Notes: a model not told the origin generated them from the sequence alone. A DNA stretch of 64,000 nt from an uncultured Pelagibacteraceae bacterium (GCA_902524345.1 CABZCX010000001.1:129001-193000), one strand, 5' to 3'; positions 46,482 through 56,914 are shown, numbered from the stretch's first letter. Numbers and translations are program-made.

Positions 46482-47464
46482 TGATTTTAAAATATTTTGA
46501 ATTAAATAGATTAAATCTCGAAATTACAAATTTTTTGTTATTTCACGGTAAAAATGAAGGTTACAAGAACGAGGAAATAAATAAAATCACAAATAAATTT
46601 AATATAAAAGTTAAAAATTACGATGAAAAACAAGTAATTGATAACACTGAAGAGTTTTTTGTGAACAACCTTAATAAATCATTATTTGATAGTGACAAAA
46701 TTATAATAATAAATAAATGCTCAGATAAGATACTTAAAATTATTGAAGAGTTAATTGACAGAAATATAAATGATATAATATTTATATTAAACTCAGATGC
46801 TTTAGAGAAAAAATCTAAATTAAGAAACTTTTTTGAGAGATCAAAAAAAAATTTAGTGTCTATAGCATTTTATCCAGATAATTTTGATACTTTACTGAGG
46901 ATTGCTCGGCAAACATTGAGGGAGAAAAAAATATTGTTATCTAGTGAATGTATTAATGTTTTAGTAAGTAAATGTGCTAGTGACAGAAAAAATCTACTAA
47001 ATGAAATAGAAAAAATTGAGCTTTATTTGAAAGATAAAAAAAAAATTAATAATGAGGAAGTTTTTAAGATAATTAATTTATCAGAAAACCATAGTGTAAA
47101 TGAATTAATTAATAGTTGTTTAAGTAAAAATCAGAAAAAATTATTTAATATCCTAAATGATAATATTTTTTCGAATGAAGATTGTATTGTTATTATTCGA
47201 AGTTTACTAAGAAAAACAAAAAATTTGTTAAATCTTATCACTGAATTTCACTTAAATAATAATATTGATACAACAATTGATAAGGCAAAACCGCCAATTT
47301 TCTGGAAAGAAAAAAATGTCATCAGAGATCAAATGAATATCTGGTCAATAAAGAAATTAAAAAAACTGATTGTAGAAATAAATGATATTGAGTATCAAAT
47401 AAAAAAAAATTCATATAACTCTATAAACTTAACGACAAACTTTTTATTGGAAAAGTCAGCTTAA
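46481..47464 (+). CDS. holA: DNA polymerase III delta subunit HolA
   Basis: Clamp-loader subunit that opens the beta ring. About 327 residues; sequence diverged but with the fold-typical N-terminal NFLLFHGKNEGYKNEEI, IIINKCSDKILKIIEELI and IIFILNSDALEKKSKLRNFFE stretches and a helical C terminus. I choose ATG 46481, which overlaps the lptE stop by one base; a GTG one codon earlier is also open. Converges with parB four bases apart. Confidence 0.88.
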   Translation: MILKYFELNRLNLEITNFLLFHGKNEGYKNEEINKITNKFNIKVKNYDEKQVIDNTEEFFVNNLNKSLFDSDKIIIINKCSDKILKIIEELIDRNINDIIFILNSDALEKKSKLRNFFERSKKNLVSIAFYPDNFDTLLRIARQTLREKKILLSSECINVLVSKCASDRKNLLNEIEKIELYLKDKKKINNEEVFKIINLSENHSVNELINSCLSKNQKKLFNILNDNIFSNEDCIVIIRSLLRKTKNLLNLITEFHLNNNIDTTIDKAKPPIFWKEKNVIRDQMNIWSIKKLKKLIVEINDIEYQIKKNSYNSINLTTNFLLEKSA

Positions 47465-47468
47465 TTTT

Positions 47469-48311
47469 TTAGTAATTATTTTTTATTATATCAATTAATT
47501 TATTTAATTGATTACTATCATGAAATAAAATTGTAATTGAACCTTTGTTTCTTTTGTTACTTTTTATTGACACGTTGAGCCCAATTTTGTTTGAGAGGGT
47601 CTCCTCAAGATTTTTAATATTTGGATCTTTGTTTAATTTTATTTTTTTAGATTTTTTAAATAATTTTACAAAAGTTTCTGATTGTCTTACAGATAATTTC
47701 TTTTCTATAATCTTGCTTGCGATAAAGCTGGCATTATCTAGGCCAACGAGGATTTTAGCATGACCAGGGCTGATTTTTTTTTGCTCAACATAATTTAGCA
47801 CATCGGCTGGTAAATTAAGTAATCTTAGTGAATTAGTTATATAACTTCTACTTTTACCAATAAATTTTGAAACTTTATCTTGATCGTAGGAAAATTCATC
47901 AATTAATCTTTTATATCCTTGAGCCTCTTCCAAAGGATTTAAATCATGTCTTTGCACATTTTCAACAATGGCGAATTCAAGTGATTTTAAATCATCTGCC
48001 TCAGTAACAACTACGGGGATATCATGTAAGCCTGCTTTTCTTGCTGCAAGCCATCGCCTTTCACCAGCAATAATCTCATATTTAGAATTATCGGAATTTG
48101 ACTTTCTAACAATAATTGGCTGGATTACACCTCTTTCTTTTATTGAGTTGATCAAATCTTTTAAATTTTCTTCATCAAAAACTTTTCTTGGTTGAAATTT
48201 ATTTGGAACGATATCACTTAATGAGAGTTTGTTAGTTTTAACCTCCACTTTGGTCTCACCAATTAAAGATGATAGACCTCTACCTAAGCCTTTTTTAATT
48301 GGGGAATTCAC
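47469..48311 (-). CDS. parB: Chromosome partitioning protein ParB
   Basis: CTPase that loads at parS and spreads. 280 residues: GLGRGLSSLIGE at the N terminus, the CTP-binding/ParB motifs (NKFQPRK, EIIAGERRWLAARKAG, FAIVENVQRHDLNPLEEAQGY), and a helix-turn-helix with VSKFIGKSRSYITNSLRLL. The start overlaps the parA stop by one base. Its likely site is the parS at 49686-49701. Confidence 0.97.
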   Translation of the reverse strand: MNSPIKKGLGRGLSSLIGETKVEVKTNKLSLSDIVPNKFQPRKVFDEENLKDLINSIKERGVIQPIIVRKSNSDNSKYEIIAGERRWLAARKAGLHDIPVVVTEADDLKSLEFAIVENVQRHDLNPLEEAQGYKRLIDEFSYDQDKVSKFIGKSRSYITNSLRLLNLPADVLNYVEQKKISPGHAKILVGLDNASFIASKIIEKKLSVRQSETFVKLFKKSKKIKLNKDPNIKNLEETLSNKIGLNVSIKSNKRNKGSITILFHDSNQLNKLIDIIKNNY

Positions 48312-49105
48312 TAAGCGGCACTCCCGATTTTGTTTTCTTGTGCAATAAATTCATCAGTAAAATTGTTATAAGATTTACTACCCGGACAACTTTTGTCATA
48401 AATAAGTACTGGCACACCGTGAGAAGGAGCTTCGGATAATCTTACATTTCTTGGTATAACTGTTTGATAAACTTTATCTTTAAAATAATTTCTTGCCTCT
48501 TGTTCTACTTGAGAAGATAATTTATTTCTTCTGTCATACATTGTTAAAAGTATTCCTTGAATCTCTAGTGACGGATTAAGATTTACTTTTATTCTTTCAA
48601 TAGTCTTCATGAGCTGTGTTAGACCTTCTAATGCAAAAAATTCTGTTTGAAGGGGAACTAAAAGAGAGTTAGATGATACTAATGCCATCACTGTCAGTAA
48701 ACTCAGGGAAGGAGGACAATCAATAAGCACATAATCGTAAAATCCTCTAGAATTGTTTAAATAAGCGGTTAATTTACTCTTCAAAATAAAAGCTCTATCA
48801 CTATCGCCAGCTGTTTCAACCTCCAAACCTGACAAATCTACATTTGATGTTATTACATCAAGGTTTTCAAATTTTGTTTTTTTAATAACGTTTGAAATTG
48901 ACATTGTTCCATTTAAAATTCCATAAATCGTTTGGTCTGATTGATTAGTATTAGATAATCCTAATCCGGTAGTAGCATTTCCTTGAGGATCTAAATCAAT
49001 AACCAAAATTTTTTTACTTTGTTGAGTTAACGCTGATGCGAGATTAATGACTGTAGTTGTTTTTCCAACTCCACCCTTTTGATTAATTATTGAAATTATT
49101 TTCAC
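48311..49105 (-). CDS. parA: Chromosome partitioning ATPase ParA
   Basis: Deviant Walker ATPase that moves ParB-bound origins. 264 residues: INQKGGVGKTTTVINLA (Walker A with the signature Lys), VIDLDPQGNATTGLG and DYVLIDCPPSLSLLTVMAL. The start overlaps rsmG by 23 bases. Standard rsmG-parA-parB order near the origin. Confidence 0.98.
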   Translation of the reverse strand: MKIISIINQKGGVGKTTTVINLASALTQQSKKILVIDLDPQGNATTGLGLSNTNQSDQTIYGILNGTMSISNVIKKTKFENLDVITSNVDLSGLEVETAGDSDRAFILKSKLTAYLNNSRGFYDYVLIDCPPSLSLLTVMALVSSNSLLVPLQTEFFALEGLTQLMKTIERIKVNLNPSLEIQGILLTMYDRRNKLSSQVEQEARNYFKDKVYQTVIPRNVRLSEAPSHGVPVLIYDKSCPGSKSYNNFTDEFIAQENKIGSAA

Positions 49106-49748
49106 AATTTTTTTTTTTAATTTTTTTAATATTTATTATAAATGAGTCGTTGTTAGTTATACTTTTTTTTTCTTCGTAATCTAAATCCCAAGTTTTTTGA
49201 GTCTCTCTTAAAATTCTTTTTCCACTTTCTCCCATAAACAAAACTATATTATTAAATTTTTTAAAATTCTGATTTACAAGGTCCAGGATTATAGGCATAG
49301 GTTTAAAAGCTCTAGACATTACTGTTCCTGTTTCAATGTTCTTGATTGTAAAAATGTCTTTTTGAATAATTTTTGTATTTAGGTTTAATTTTTTTGAGAC
49401 ATCATTTAAAAAAACGCATTTGTGATAGCTTTTTTCATAAAGATTAATCTTCAGTGAATTTTTCAATTTTTTCATAACTATTGCGATAACGAGCCCTGGC
49501 ATCCCGCCTCCAGTTCCTAAATCGCAGGTTGTATTACTATTTAAATCAATAAAATCAATAATTTGTACAGAATCTATGATATGTCTTTCCCTGATTTCCT
49601 CTATTTTGTTTGTTTTTTTGCTAATTATGTTAATTTGCTTATTTTTCTGTTTAATCATTGAAATTAAGCTCTCAAAATCAAAGTAGGTTTCACGTGAAAC
49701 ATTGGGAATTGGAATTTTTGAGTAAAAATTTAAAATTGTATTATCCAT
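49083..49748 (-). CDS. rsmG: 16S rRNA (guanine527-N7)-methyltransferase RsmG
   Basis: 221 residues. SAM-binding motif CDLGTGGGMPGLVIAI, followed by EKSYHKCVFLNDV and MSRAFKPM. The N-terminal NVSRETYFDFE is encoded by a parS palindrome, so this stretch serves both protein and chromosome segregation. The start overlaps the mnmG stop by one base; overlaps parA downstream. Confidence 0.96.
   Translation of the reverse strand: MDNTILNFYSKIPIPNVSRETYFDFESLISMIKQKNKQINIISKKTNKIEEIRERHIIDSVQIIDFIDLNSNTTCDLGTGGGMPGLVIAIVMKKLKNSLKINLYEKSYHKCVFLNDVSKKLNLNTKIIQKDIFTIKNIETGTVMSRAFKPMPIILDLVNQNFKKFNNIVLFMGESGKRILRETQKTWDLDYEEKKSITNNDSFIINIKKIKKKNCENNFNN
49686..49701. promoter_or_regulatory. parS centromere-like site inside rsmG
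   Basis: GGTTTCACGTGAAACA matches the bacterial parS consensus TGTTTCACGTGAAACA at 15 of 16 bases, with a perfect 14-base palindrome at 49687-49700. It encodes the V-S-R-E-T of RsmG. It lies 0.6 kb upstream of parA and about 9.7 kb from the putative origin. It is the only such match I found in the window. Confidence 0.88.
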
Positions 49749-51619
49749 TAAGCTATATGCTTAATAGACTTTCTTTTTACATGTGACAACAAAATATATA
49801 CGGCAGCAGGTGTAATTCCATCAATTCTTAACGCCTGCCCCATAGTTTTAGGCTTAATTTCTTTAAATTTTGCCTTAACCTCATTAGAAAGACCAGAAAA
49901 TTGGTCATAATCAATATTATCTGGTATGAGCAAACTTTCATCTCTCTTAAAAGCTAAAACATCTGCCTTTTGCTTTTTTAAATATCCTCTATAATGAGAG
50001 TTAATTTCAATTTGTTCATCAATCTCATTTCCATAATCCTCGATTTCAGGCCAAATATATCTAATTTTAACCATATTTACACCTTTTTGAGTTAAAATTT
50101 CATCCGCAGATCTTAAAACGCCATCTTTTGCAATTTTAATATCAAATTTACCTGCTTTAGATGGTGAAATTTGTAAAGTCGACATTTGCAGCGATATTTT
50201 GCTTAGCTTTTTAAATTTGTCCTCAAAATAGTTTTTTCTATCATCTGAAATTAATCCAATTTTAATACCTTTCTTTGTAAGTCTTAAATCAGCGTTGTCA
50301 GATCTCAAACTTAGCCGATATTCTGCACGAGACGTAAACATTCTATAAGGCTCGGCTACTCCTTTTGTTACTAAATCATCGATCATCACCCCGATATAGG
50401 CATCTGATCTATCAAGTATAAAAGGTTCCATATTTTTTAATGAGAGAGCTGCATTGACACCTGCAATAAGGCCTTGGGCGGCTGCCTCCTCATACCCTGT
50501 GGTTCCATTGATTTGACCGGCAAGATATAAATTTTTGATTTTCTTTGTCTCTAAGGTCAAAAAAAGTTCTCTAGGATCGATATAATCATATTCTATCGCA
50601 TACCCAGGTCTAATAATTTTAACATTTTCTAAACCATTGATATTGTTGAGTATTTCATATTGTACTACCTCAGGTAGAGAATTAGATATGCCATTTGGGT
50701 AAATAGTGTAATCGTTAAGGCCCTCTGGCTCCAAAAAAATTTGATGCCTAGTCTTATCAGCAAATTTTACGATTTTATCCTCTATTGAAGGACAATATCG
50801 AGGACCAACACCTTGTATACTACCTGAATACATTGCACTTTTAGATAAATTCTTTTTGATGATCTTATGTACCTTTTCATTAGTGTATGTCAAAGAACAC
50901 GGTACCTGCCTGTTAGAACTTTTTTTTGTTAAAAAAGAAAAAAAATAAGGATCATTATCAGCAAATTGTTTTTCTAAATTATCGAAATTAATTGACCTTG
51001 AGTCTAGACGAGGAGGAGTACCTGTCTTAAGTCTTCCAATTTTGAAATTATATTTTTTTAATTCTTCGCTCAAACCTGTGCTCGGTTTTTCATTAAATCT
51101 TCCTGCTGGCGTTTTCTCGTCACCAATATGAATCAATCCATTTAAAAATGTACCAGTAGTTAGGATTAACTTATTGCACCTAACATTATTACCTTTTAAT
51201 GTTATAAATCCCTTTATTTCATTATTTGAAAAAATAAAACTCACTACAGGATCTGAAAAAATGCTTAAATTACAGTAGTTTATAAGTTTTTCTTGCATAA
51301 ATTTACGATATAATGATCTATCAGATTGAGTTCTTGGTCCTCTAACCGCTGGTCCTCTACTTCTATTTAATAATCTAAATTGTATCCCCGACTTATCAGC
51401 AACCTCACCCATAACTCCATCAAGAGCATCAATTTCCCTAACCAAATGACCTTTTCCTAAACCACCAATAGCTGGGTTACAAGACATTTCTCCTATAGTA
51501 TCTTTATTATGTGTGAACAGTGCAGTATTAATTCCAAGCCGAGCTGAAGCAGTTGCAGCCTCACATCCTGCATGACCACCACCAATAACTATTACATCAA
51601 AGAATAAATCTTTTTTCAT
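49748..51619 (-). CDS. mnmG: tRNA uridine-5-carboxymethylaminomethyl(34) synthesis enzyme MnmG (GidA)
   Basis: FAD enzyme that, with MnmE, modifies wobble U34. 623 residues: N-terminal [21 protein letters not shown] (FAD), TCNPAIGG-type [19 protein letters not shown], the redox Cys in [24 protein letters not shown], and a helical C terminus with [17 protein letters not shown] 110-base gap separates it from mnmE; AT-rich, no clear element seen. Confidence 0.98.
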   Translation of the reverse strand: MKKDLFFDVIVIGGGHAGCEAATASARLGINTALFTHNKDTIGEMSCNPAIGGLGKGHLVREIDALDGVMGEVADKSGIQFRLLNRSRGPAVRGPRTQSDRSLYRKFMQEKLINYCNLSIFSDPVVSFIFSNNEIKGFITLKGNNVRCNKLILTTGTFLNGLIHIGDEKTPAGRFNEKPSTGLSEELKKYNFKIGRLKTGTPPRLDSRSINFDNLEKQFADNDPYFFSFLTKKSSNRQVPCSLTYTNEKVHKIIKKNLSKSAMYSGSIQGVGPRYCPSIEDKIVKFADKTRHQIFLEPEGLNDYTIYPNGISNSLPEVVQYEILNNINGLENVKIIRPGYAIEYDYIDPRELFLTLETKKIKNLYLAGQINGTTGYEEAAAQGLIAGVNAALSLKNMEPFILDRSDAYIGVMIDDLVTKGVAEPYRMFTSRAEYRLSLRSDNADLRLTKKGIKIGLISDDRKNYFEDKFKKLSKISLQMSTLQISPSKAGKFDIKIAKDGVLRSADEILTQKGVNMVKIRYIWPEIEDYGNEIDEQIEINSHYRGYLKKQKADVLAFKRDESLLIPDNIDYDQFSGLSNEVKAKFKEIKPKTMGQALRIDGITPAAVYILLSHVKRKSIKHIA

Positions 51620-51729
51620 AATGCAAATTTATATCCGATTAAAATATTTACAAGATGTGTGTTAATTTTTTTTAGATAGGATAGTAATTAATGACGATCA
51701 AAAAAATGGTTAAAATATGAGTGTTGAAG

Positions 51730-53061
51730 TTATTTTCCAATACAAAAATCATTAAAAATACTACCTAAAATTTCCTCCACATCAACTTTACCAACAATCA
51801 TACCTAAATGCCTTGTTGCCAATCTAAGATCCTCAGCAGCCTTATCAAAATCTTTCTTATCATTTTTATCTAGAAAATTTTTTAAATGCTCTACACATTG
51901 TACTAAATGTTGTCTATGTCTCTCTCTCGTAATTAAAGTGTCTTCTTCAGAAATAAATTTATTTTTTAAATTATTTTTTATTTTGAAAATCAATTTATCA
52001 ATATTTAAATTCTTTTTTAATGAAATTAATACATGATCAAATTTTGAAACATCTTGATCTAACTTATTTCTTATAAGATCTGACTTATTTACAACTAAAA
52101 TAGCATTTCCTTTAAGCAAATCATTCAAAAAAGGGCTAAAATCAATACTTTTAGCATCCACCACTACTAATTTTAGATCGGCGTTTTCGGCCCTCTTAAG
52201 GGATAACTTTATCCCTTTTTTTTCAATTTCATCTTTCGAGTCTCTTATACCCGCTGTATCCGAAATGATAACAGGATAACCATCTATATTTAAATGAGTT
52301 TCAACAACATCTCTTGTAGTTCCAGCAATTTCAGAAACTATGGCGACCTCCCTATTCGACAAATTATTTAATAAACTAGATTTACCAGCATTTGTTGGTC
52401 CTACAATAGCAATTTTAAATCCTTCACGAATTATTTCTCCAACTTTTTGATCATTTAAAATTTTATGAATTTCATTAATCACATCTAGAGAATCTTTTTT
52501 AATTCTTTCTAAATTTTTCTTAGGAAGATCTTCATCAGGAAAATCAATTTTGGCTTCCACAAATGATAAAAGTTTTAGCAATTTTTCTCTAATCTCATTA
52601 AACTTATCTGACGACTTGCCTTTCATTATTTTTATAGCTTGTGATCTTTGAATTTCAGTTTCAGCAGAGATAAGGTCAGCTATACTCTCAGCTTTTAATA
52701 AATTTATTTTGCCATTTTGAAAAGCAAGCTTTGTAAATTCACCAGGACCGGCAAGTCTACAATTCTCGACTTTAGCTATCTCATTTTGAACAGCCAAAAT
52801 TACGGCTTTGCCCCCATGAATATGAATTTCGGCCATATCTTCACCTGTGTAGCTCTGAGGCCCAGGAAACCACAAGATTATTCCTTCATCTATTAACTCA
52901 GAAGTATTAATGTTGTGTATTTTGCAGAGTGTTGCAATCCTAGCTTTAGGCAATTGACCCCCTGTTAAAGATTTAATTACTTTAGAAGTATCCTCACCGG
53001 AAACCCTTATTATAGCAATCCCCGATACTCCAGGCCCAGTTGATAAAGCATAGATGGTCAT
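51730..53061 (-). CDS. mnmE: tRNA modification GTPase MnmE (TrmE)
   Basis: Partner of MnmG. 443 residues: folate-binding N domain (YALSTGPGVSGIAIIRVSG and SYTGEDMAEIHIHGG), helical domain, an inserted G domain with VGPTNAGKSSLLNNL, EIAGTTRDVVE, DTAGIRDS and NKSD, and the C-terminal FCIGK with the essential Cys. A terminator-like hairpin on the opposite strand lies within it (52198-52223). Ten bases upstream is the glycosyltransferase gene. Confidence 0.97.
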   Translation of the reverse strand: MTIYALSTGPGVSGIAIIRVSGEDTSKVIKSLTGGQLPKARIATLCKIHNINTSELIDEGIILWFPGPQSYTGEDMAEIHIHGGKAVILAVQNEIAKVENCRLAGPGEFTKLAFQNGKINLLKAESIADLISAETEIQRSQAIKIMKGKSSDKFNEIREKLLKLLSFVEAKIDFPDEDLPKKNLERIKKDSLDVINEIHKILNDQKVGEIIREGFKIAIVGPTNAGKSSLLNNLSNREVAIVSEIAGTTRDVVETHLNIDGYPVIISDTAGIRDSKDEIEKKGIKLSLKRAENADLKLVVVDAKSIDFSPFLNDLLKGNAILVVNKSDLIRNKLDQDVSKFDHVLISLKKNLNIDKLIFKIKNNLKNKFISEEDTLITRERHRQHLVQCVEHLKNFLDKNDKKDFDKAAEDLRLATRHLGMIVGKVDVEEILGSIFNDFCIGK

Positions 53062-53070
53062 AAAAAATAT

Positions 53071-54753
53071 TTAATTATATATTTTTTCTAAAGAAGAAAA
53101 GAATTCATTAGAAAAACTTGTCTTATCAAAAAGTGGTGTTTTTAGAGCATTTTTAAAAAGATCTTTTCTCAAGTCCATTAACATTTGTGGATTTTTTGCT
53201 AACGATACTGCTTTATTTATATAATCCATTTTATTACGAGCTATTAAATCTGTTAAATTCAAATTTTTATTGATTGAAGACCCACATCGTGAACTAAAAT
53301 TATTTCCATCCATAACTATTACTGGTACATTCATCCAAATAGACTCATAAGTGGTTGTGACACCATTCCATGGAAACGTATCCAGACTTATGTCTATCAG
53401 TTTATATTTATTTAAATGTTCATTAAAATTTTTACTAAAATTTAAAAAGATAACTGAATTAAGTACCCCATATTTTTCAAATTTTCTTTTGTAAGTCTCC
53501 AAGGATATTGCTGTGGAGGTTTTTAAAACCAACCTTGAGTTTTCCACCTCTTTTAATATTGAAGCCCAAACCTCAATAACTTCATCATTGATTTTTAAAA
53601 AATTATTAAATGAGCCAAACGTTATAAATTCATTTTTTTTGAAAGGCATTTCATTTTCTAACCTTTTAAAATTATAACCAGAATGACAATTCCAAATATT
53701 TGGTAAATATATTATTTTTTCAGAGTAAAATATTTCCTCTTTAGGATTAATCTGATTTTTATCAACTATTAAATAATCCATTTCATCTAACCCTGTTGTA
53801 TTGGTATATCCACACCACAGGATTTGGATAGGTGCTAAACGATTTTTAAATAAATTTAATCTGTGATTTCCGGAAAACCCATTAAGGTCTATAATTATAT
53901 CTATCTCATCTTTTCTTATAATATTAATTACCTCTTTATCACTAAGTTTATCTATACGTATAGTTTTAGAGACATATTTTTCAAACTCCCTTGTAACATC
54001 ATCATCTTTATTATGATTATGATACAGCTGAATATTAAACTTTTTATTATTATAAACTGATATGACAGATCTTAAAAAGTATGTAACAGAATGATTTGAT
54101 CGAATATCGGATGAAATGAATCCCAAATTAATTATTCTATTTTTTTTTGTTTTTAAATCTACTAACTCTTTGGGTGAATATTTAAATAATTTACCATTTA
54201 TTTTTTTCGCATTTAATAAGAAGTCCGACTGAGACCAATCATTGAGATAATTATTAAATAAATTATAACTTGCTATTCCGTCCTCATGGGGATCTAATTG
54301 AGCTATTTTTTCAAGATGTTCCATAACATTCTTTATCTCTGATGAACGTTTAAATACTTTAAAAATTGCCCTTAATAAGTCTAAATTGTTTTCAAATAAA
54401 CTTTTGTTTTCTTTATAAATAGAAATTATTTCCTCAAAGAAATTGTTATCTAATAAATTTTCATTTTTTCTGAATTCAGTATCAAAGAGAATAACAGAAG
54501 CATTAATTAAATTTTTAATTGGATCTTCTAATTTACTTTTATCTGTCTCTTTGTAATAAGACTTACTAAAATCATCTATTGCAAGTTTAATAGACTCGGT
54601 TGAATTACTAAGCATCATTCTACAAACACCTTTTAAATTTAATAAACCTGAGGTTTTTTGATCCTCAGTAATTTTATTTTCTATAATTGAAATTATTGTC
54701 GAAAATTTTTTCTCTTTAAATAAGTTTTGAAAGTTTACTGTTTGATTACTCAT
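53071..54753 (-). CDS. GT41-type (O-GlcNAc transferase-like) glycosyltransferase
   Basis: 560 residues. The first ~190 are helical, probably degenerate TPR repeats. The rest is the Glyco_transf_41 catalytic region: LGFISSDIRSNHSVTYFL, IDLNGFSGNHRLNLFKNRL, IQILWCGYTNTTGLDEMDYL, TFGSFNNFLKI and LDTFPWNGVTTTYESIW ending with SRCGSS. Bacterial members transfer GlcNAc or other sugars to protein Ser/Thr or act in glycan synthesis. No signal peptide, so cytoplasmic. It lies between core genes mnmE and rho, next to a sulfotransferase, and looks like an accessory insertion. Confidence 0.88.
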   Translation of the reverse strand: MSNQTVNFQNLFKEKKFSTIISIIENKITEDQKTSGLLNLKGVCRMMLSNSTESIKLAIDDFSKSYYKETDKSKLEDPIKNLINASVILFDTEFRKNENLLDNNFFEEIISIYKENKSLFENNLDLLRAIFKVFKRSSEIKNVMEHLEKIAQLDPHEDGIASYNLFNNYLNDWSQSDFLLNAKKINGKLFKYSPKELVDLKTKKNRIINLGFISSDIRSNHSVTYFLRSVISVYNNKKFNIQLYHNHNKDDDVTREFEKYVSKTIRIDKLSDKEVINIIRKDEIDIIIDLNGFSGNHRLNLFKNRLAPIQILWCGYTNTTGLDEMDYLIVDKNQINPKEEIFYSEKIIYLPNIWNCHSGYNFKRLENEMPFKKNEFITFGSFNNFLKINDEVIEVWASILKEVENSRLVLKTSTAISLETYKRKFEKYGVLNSVIFLNFSKNFNEHLNKYKLIDISLDTFPWNGVTTTYESIWMNVPVIVMDGNNFSSRCGSSINKNLNLTDLIARNKMDYINKAVSLAKNPQMLMDLRKDLFKNALKTPLFDKTSFSNEFFSSLEKIYN

Positions 54754-54803
54754 AAAATAAAAATATATTATAAAATTTAATAAACTTTTATAGAAAAAAT
54801 TTT

Positions 54804-55637
54804 ATGATAATTTGGCTAGCTTCTTACCCTAAAAGTGGTAATACATGGATAAGATTATTTATTAATTCATTGTTATTTACGCCTGATAACACAATCGATA
54901 TAAACAAAATTAAAATTGAACAATTCCCAAGTAGAAAATATTTTTATGAAATAACTGACAATGTTGATGATGTTGGTGAATTTATGAAAAATTGCAATAA
55001 AGCTCAATCCAAGTTAAATTTAGATGGAAAGTTAAGATTTTTTAAAACTCATAATGCTTTTTGGAGGTTTGGCACACATTCATTTACTGATGTGTTCAAT
55101 ACTCTAGGCATAATATATATTGTAAGAGATCCAAGGAATATAATAACATCTATTAAAAACCACTATAACTACCAAAGCTATGACAAAGCATTGAAATTTA
55201 TCAAAGATGAAAAAAATATGATTGGAGTAAAAGGATCTAAAAAAGAAATGGACTTACCTACATTAATTTCTTCCTGGAAAGTTCATTTCAATTCTTGGAG
55301 GAATTTAACAAAATTAAAAAAGAATTATATTTTAATTAAGTATGAAGACCTAATAAAGAGTCCTTTTAATGAGTTTTTAAAAATTACAAATTTTATTAGT
55401 AAAATTTCAAAGCTTAGATTCGATGAAAAAAATATCCTAAAATCAGTTAAAAATACAAGCTTTGAGTCTTTGAAAAAGCAAGAGGAACTTAATGGATTTA
55501 AAGAGGCTCCAGGAAATTCAAATAAATTTTTTAATTTAGGACCTGAAAATAACTGGCAAAAATTATTGGATACTCAAATTAAGGAGGATATAGAGGAAAG
55601 TTTTCGAAAAGAAATGACGGAGCTTGGATATTTGTAA
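54804..55637 (+). CDS. PAPS-dependent sulfotransferase (Sulfotransfer_1)
   Basis: 277 residues. The N-terminal IIWLASYPKSGNTWIRLFIN is the 5'-phosphosulfate loop, and IYIVRDPRNIITSIKNHYNY the 3'-phosphate-binding motif; RFFKTHNAFW carries the likely catalytic His. Transfers sulfate from PAPS to a hydroxyl or amine; cytosolic. It is the only rightward gene between parB and the origin, divergent from the glycosyltransferase (50-base gap), and converges on rho eight bases apart. Substrate unknown; a sulfated glycan or glycopeptide is a reasonable guess from the neighbour. Confidence 0.9.
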   Translation: MIIWLASYPKSGNTWIRLFINSLLFTPDNTIDINKIKIEQFPSRKYFYEITDNVDDVGEFMKNCNKAQSKLNLDGKLRFFKTHNAFWRFGTHSFTDVFNTLGIIYIVRDPRNIITSIKNHYNYQSYDKALKFIKDEKNMIGVKGSKKEMDLPTLISSWKVHFNSWRNLTKLKKNYILIKYEDLIKSPFNEFLKITNFISKISKLRFDEKNILKSVKNTSFESLKKQEELNGFKEAPGNSNKFFNLGPENNWQKLLDTQIKEDIEESFRKEMTELGYL

Positions 55638-55645
55638 CAAGAAGA

Positions 55646-56914
55646 TTAAGATGGTTTATTCATAGAATTAAAAAAATCAGAATTATTCTTGGTATCTTTT
55701 AATTTTGAACTTATGAATTCAATAGCATCCATCGTTCCCATTGGCGCAATTATTCTTCTCAAAACATTCATCTTTTGAAGATCACTCTTTTCAAAAAGCA
55801 ATTCCTCTCTTCTGGTTCCTGATTTAGTAATATCAATTGCAGGATATATTCTTTTATCTGCAATCTTTCTATCTAATACTGTCTCGCTATTGCCTGTGCC
55901 TTTAAATTCCTCAAAAATTACCTCATCCATCCTACTTCCGGTATCAATTAATGCGGTAGATATAATCGTCAAAGATCCGCCTTCCTCAATATTTCTGGCG
56001 GCTCCAAAAAATCTTTTCGGTCTTTGTAAAGCATTTGCATCTACACCCCCAGTTAAGACTTTTCCCGAACTTGGTATTACCGCATTATAAGCTCTTCCTA
56101 ATCTCGTAATTGAGTCTAACAATATAACGACATCTTTTTTATGTTCTGTTAGTCTTTTTGCTTTTTCGATAACCATTTCGGCAACAGCAACGTGACGCTG
56201 AGCCGGTTCATCAAAAGTTGAGCTTATTACTTCACCTTTAACCGTTCTTTGCATATCAGTTACTTCTTCGGGTCTTTCATCAATAAGCAAAACAATCAAA
56301 TAACACTCAGGATAGTTTTTAGCGATTGAATTAGCTATACTTTGTAAAATCATAGTTTTTCCAGCCTTTGGTGGTGATATAATTATTGATCTTTGACCTT
56401 TTCCAATTGGACTTACTAAATCAATTAATCTTGGCGTTAAATCCTGTTTTTTATCAGGTTTTGAAGCTTCGACCTCCATTATTAATTGCTTATCAGGATA
56501 AAGTGGTGTTAAGTTATCAAATGCTATTTTGTGTCTTGATTTTTCAGGTTCTTCAAAATTAATTTTGCTGACTTGAAGTAAAGCGAAATACCTTTCTCCC
56601 TCTTTAGGCGCTCTAACTGGTCCCTCTACGGTATCACCTGTTCTTAAACCAAATTTTCTAATTTGGCTTGGGCTTACATAGATGTCATCTGGTCCTGGAA
56701 GATAGTTTGACTCCATTGCTCTCAAAAAACCAAAGCCGTCCTGTAACAATTGCAGAACTCCAGCTCCTGTAATCTCTTCTTTCTCTGCAACTTTTTTTAA
56801 AATTGCAAATAATATTTCTTGCTTTCTGAGTGTGCTTGCATTTTCTATGCCCAGTTCTTCTGCTTGAGTAATTAGCTGTTCTGACGATTTGAGTTTGAGT
56901 TCTTGTATGTTCAT
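55646..56914 (-). CDS. rho: Transcription termination factor Rho
   Basis: RNA-dependent ATPase helicase. 422 residues: N-terminal Rho domain, RNA-binding [21 protein letters not shown], Walker [15 protein letters not shown], Walker [17 protein letters not shown], and the R-loop/GTGNSE motif near the end. Normal length without the extra insert seen in some phyla. A 62-base gap precedes hemJ on the same strand. Confidence 0.98.
   Translation of the reverse strand: MNIQELKLKSSEQLITQAEELGIENASTLRKQEILFAILKKVAEKEEITGAGVLQLLQDGFGFLRAMESNYLPGPDDIYVSPSQIRKFGLRTGDTVEGPVRAPKEGERYFALLQVSKINFEEPEKSRHKIAFDNLTPLYPDKQLIMEVEASKPDKKQDLTPRLIDLVSPIGKGQRSIIISPPKAGKTMILQSIANSIAKNYPECYLIVLLIDERPEEVTDMQRTVKGEVISSTFDEPAQRHVAVAEMVIEKAKRLTEHKKDVVILLDSITRLGRAYNAVIPSSGKVLTGGVDANALQRPKRFFGAARNIEEGGSLTIISTALIDTGSRMDEVIFEEFKGTGNSETVLDRKIADKRIYPAIDITKSGTRREELLFEKSDLQKMNVLRRIIAPMGTMDAIEFISSKLKDTKNNSDFFNSMNKPS

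Noticed and set aside
51620-51729. Small RNA or tRNA gene in the 110-base mnmE-mnmG gap
   Set aside because: Very AT-rich, no cloverleaf, no strong stem; most likely just the mnmG leader.
53071-55637. Mobile element carrying the glycosyltransferase and sulfotransferase
   Set aside because: No integrase, transposase, tRNA gene or flanking direct repeats seen; only the gene content and orientation suggest insertion.
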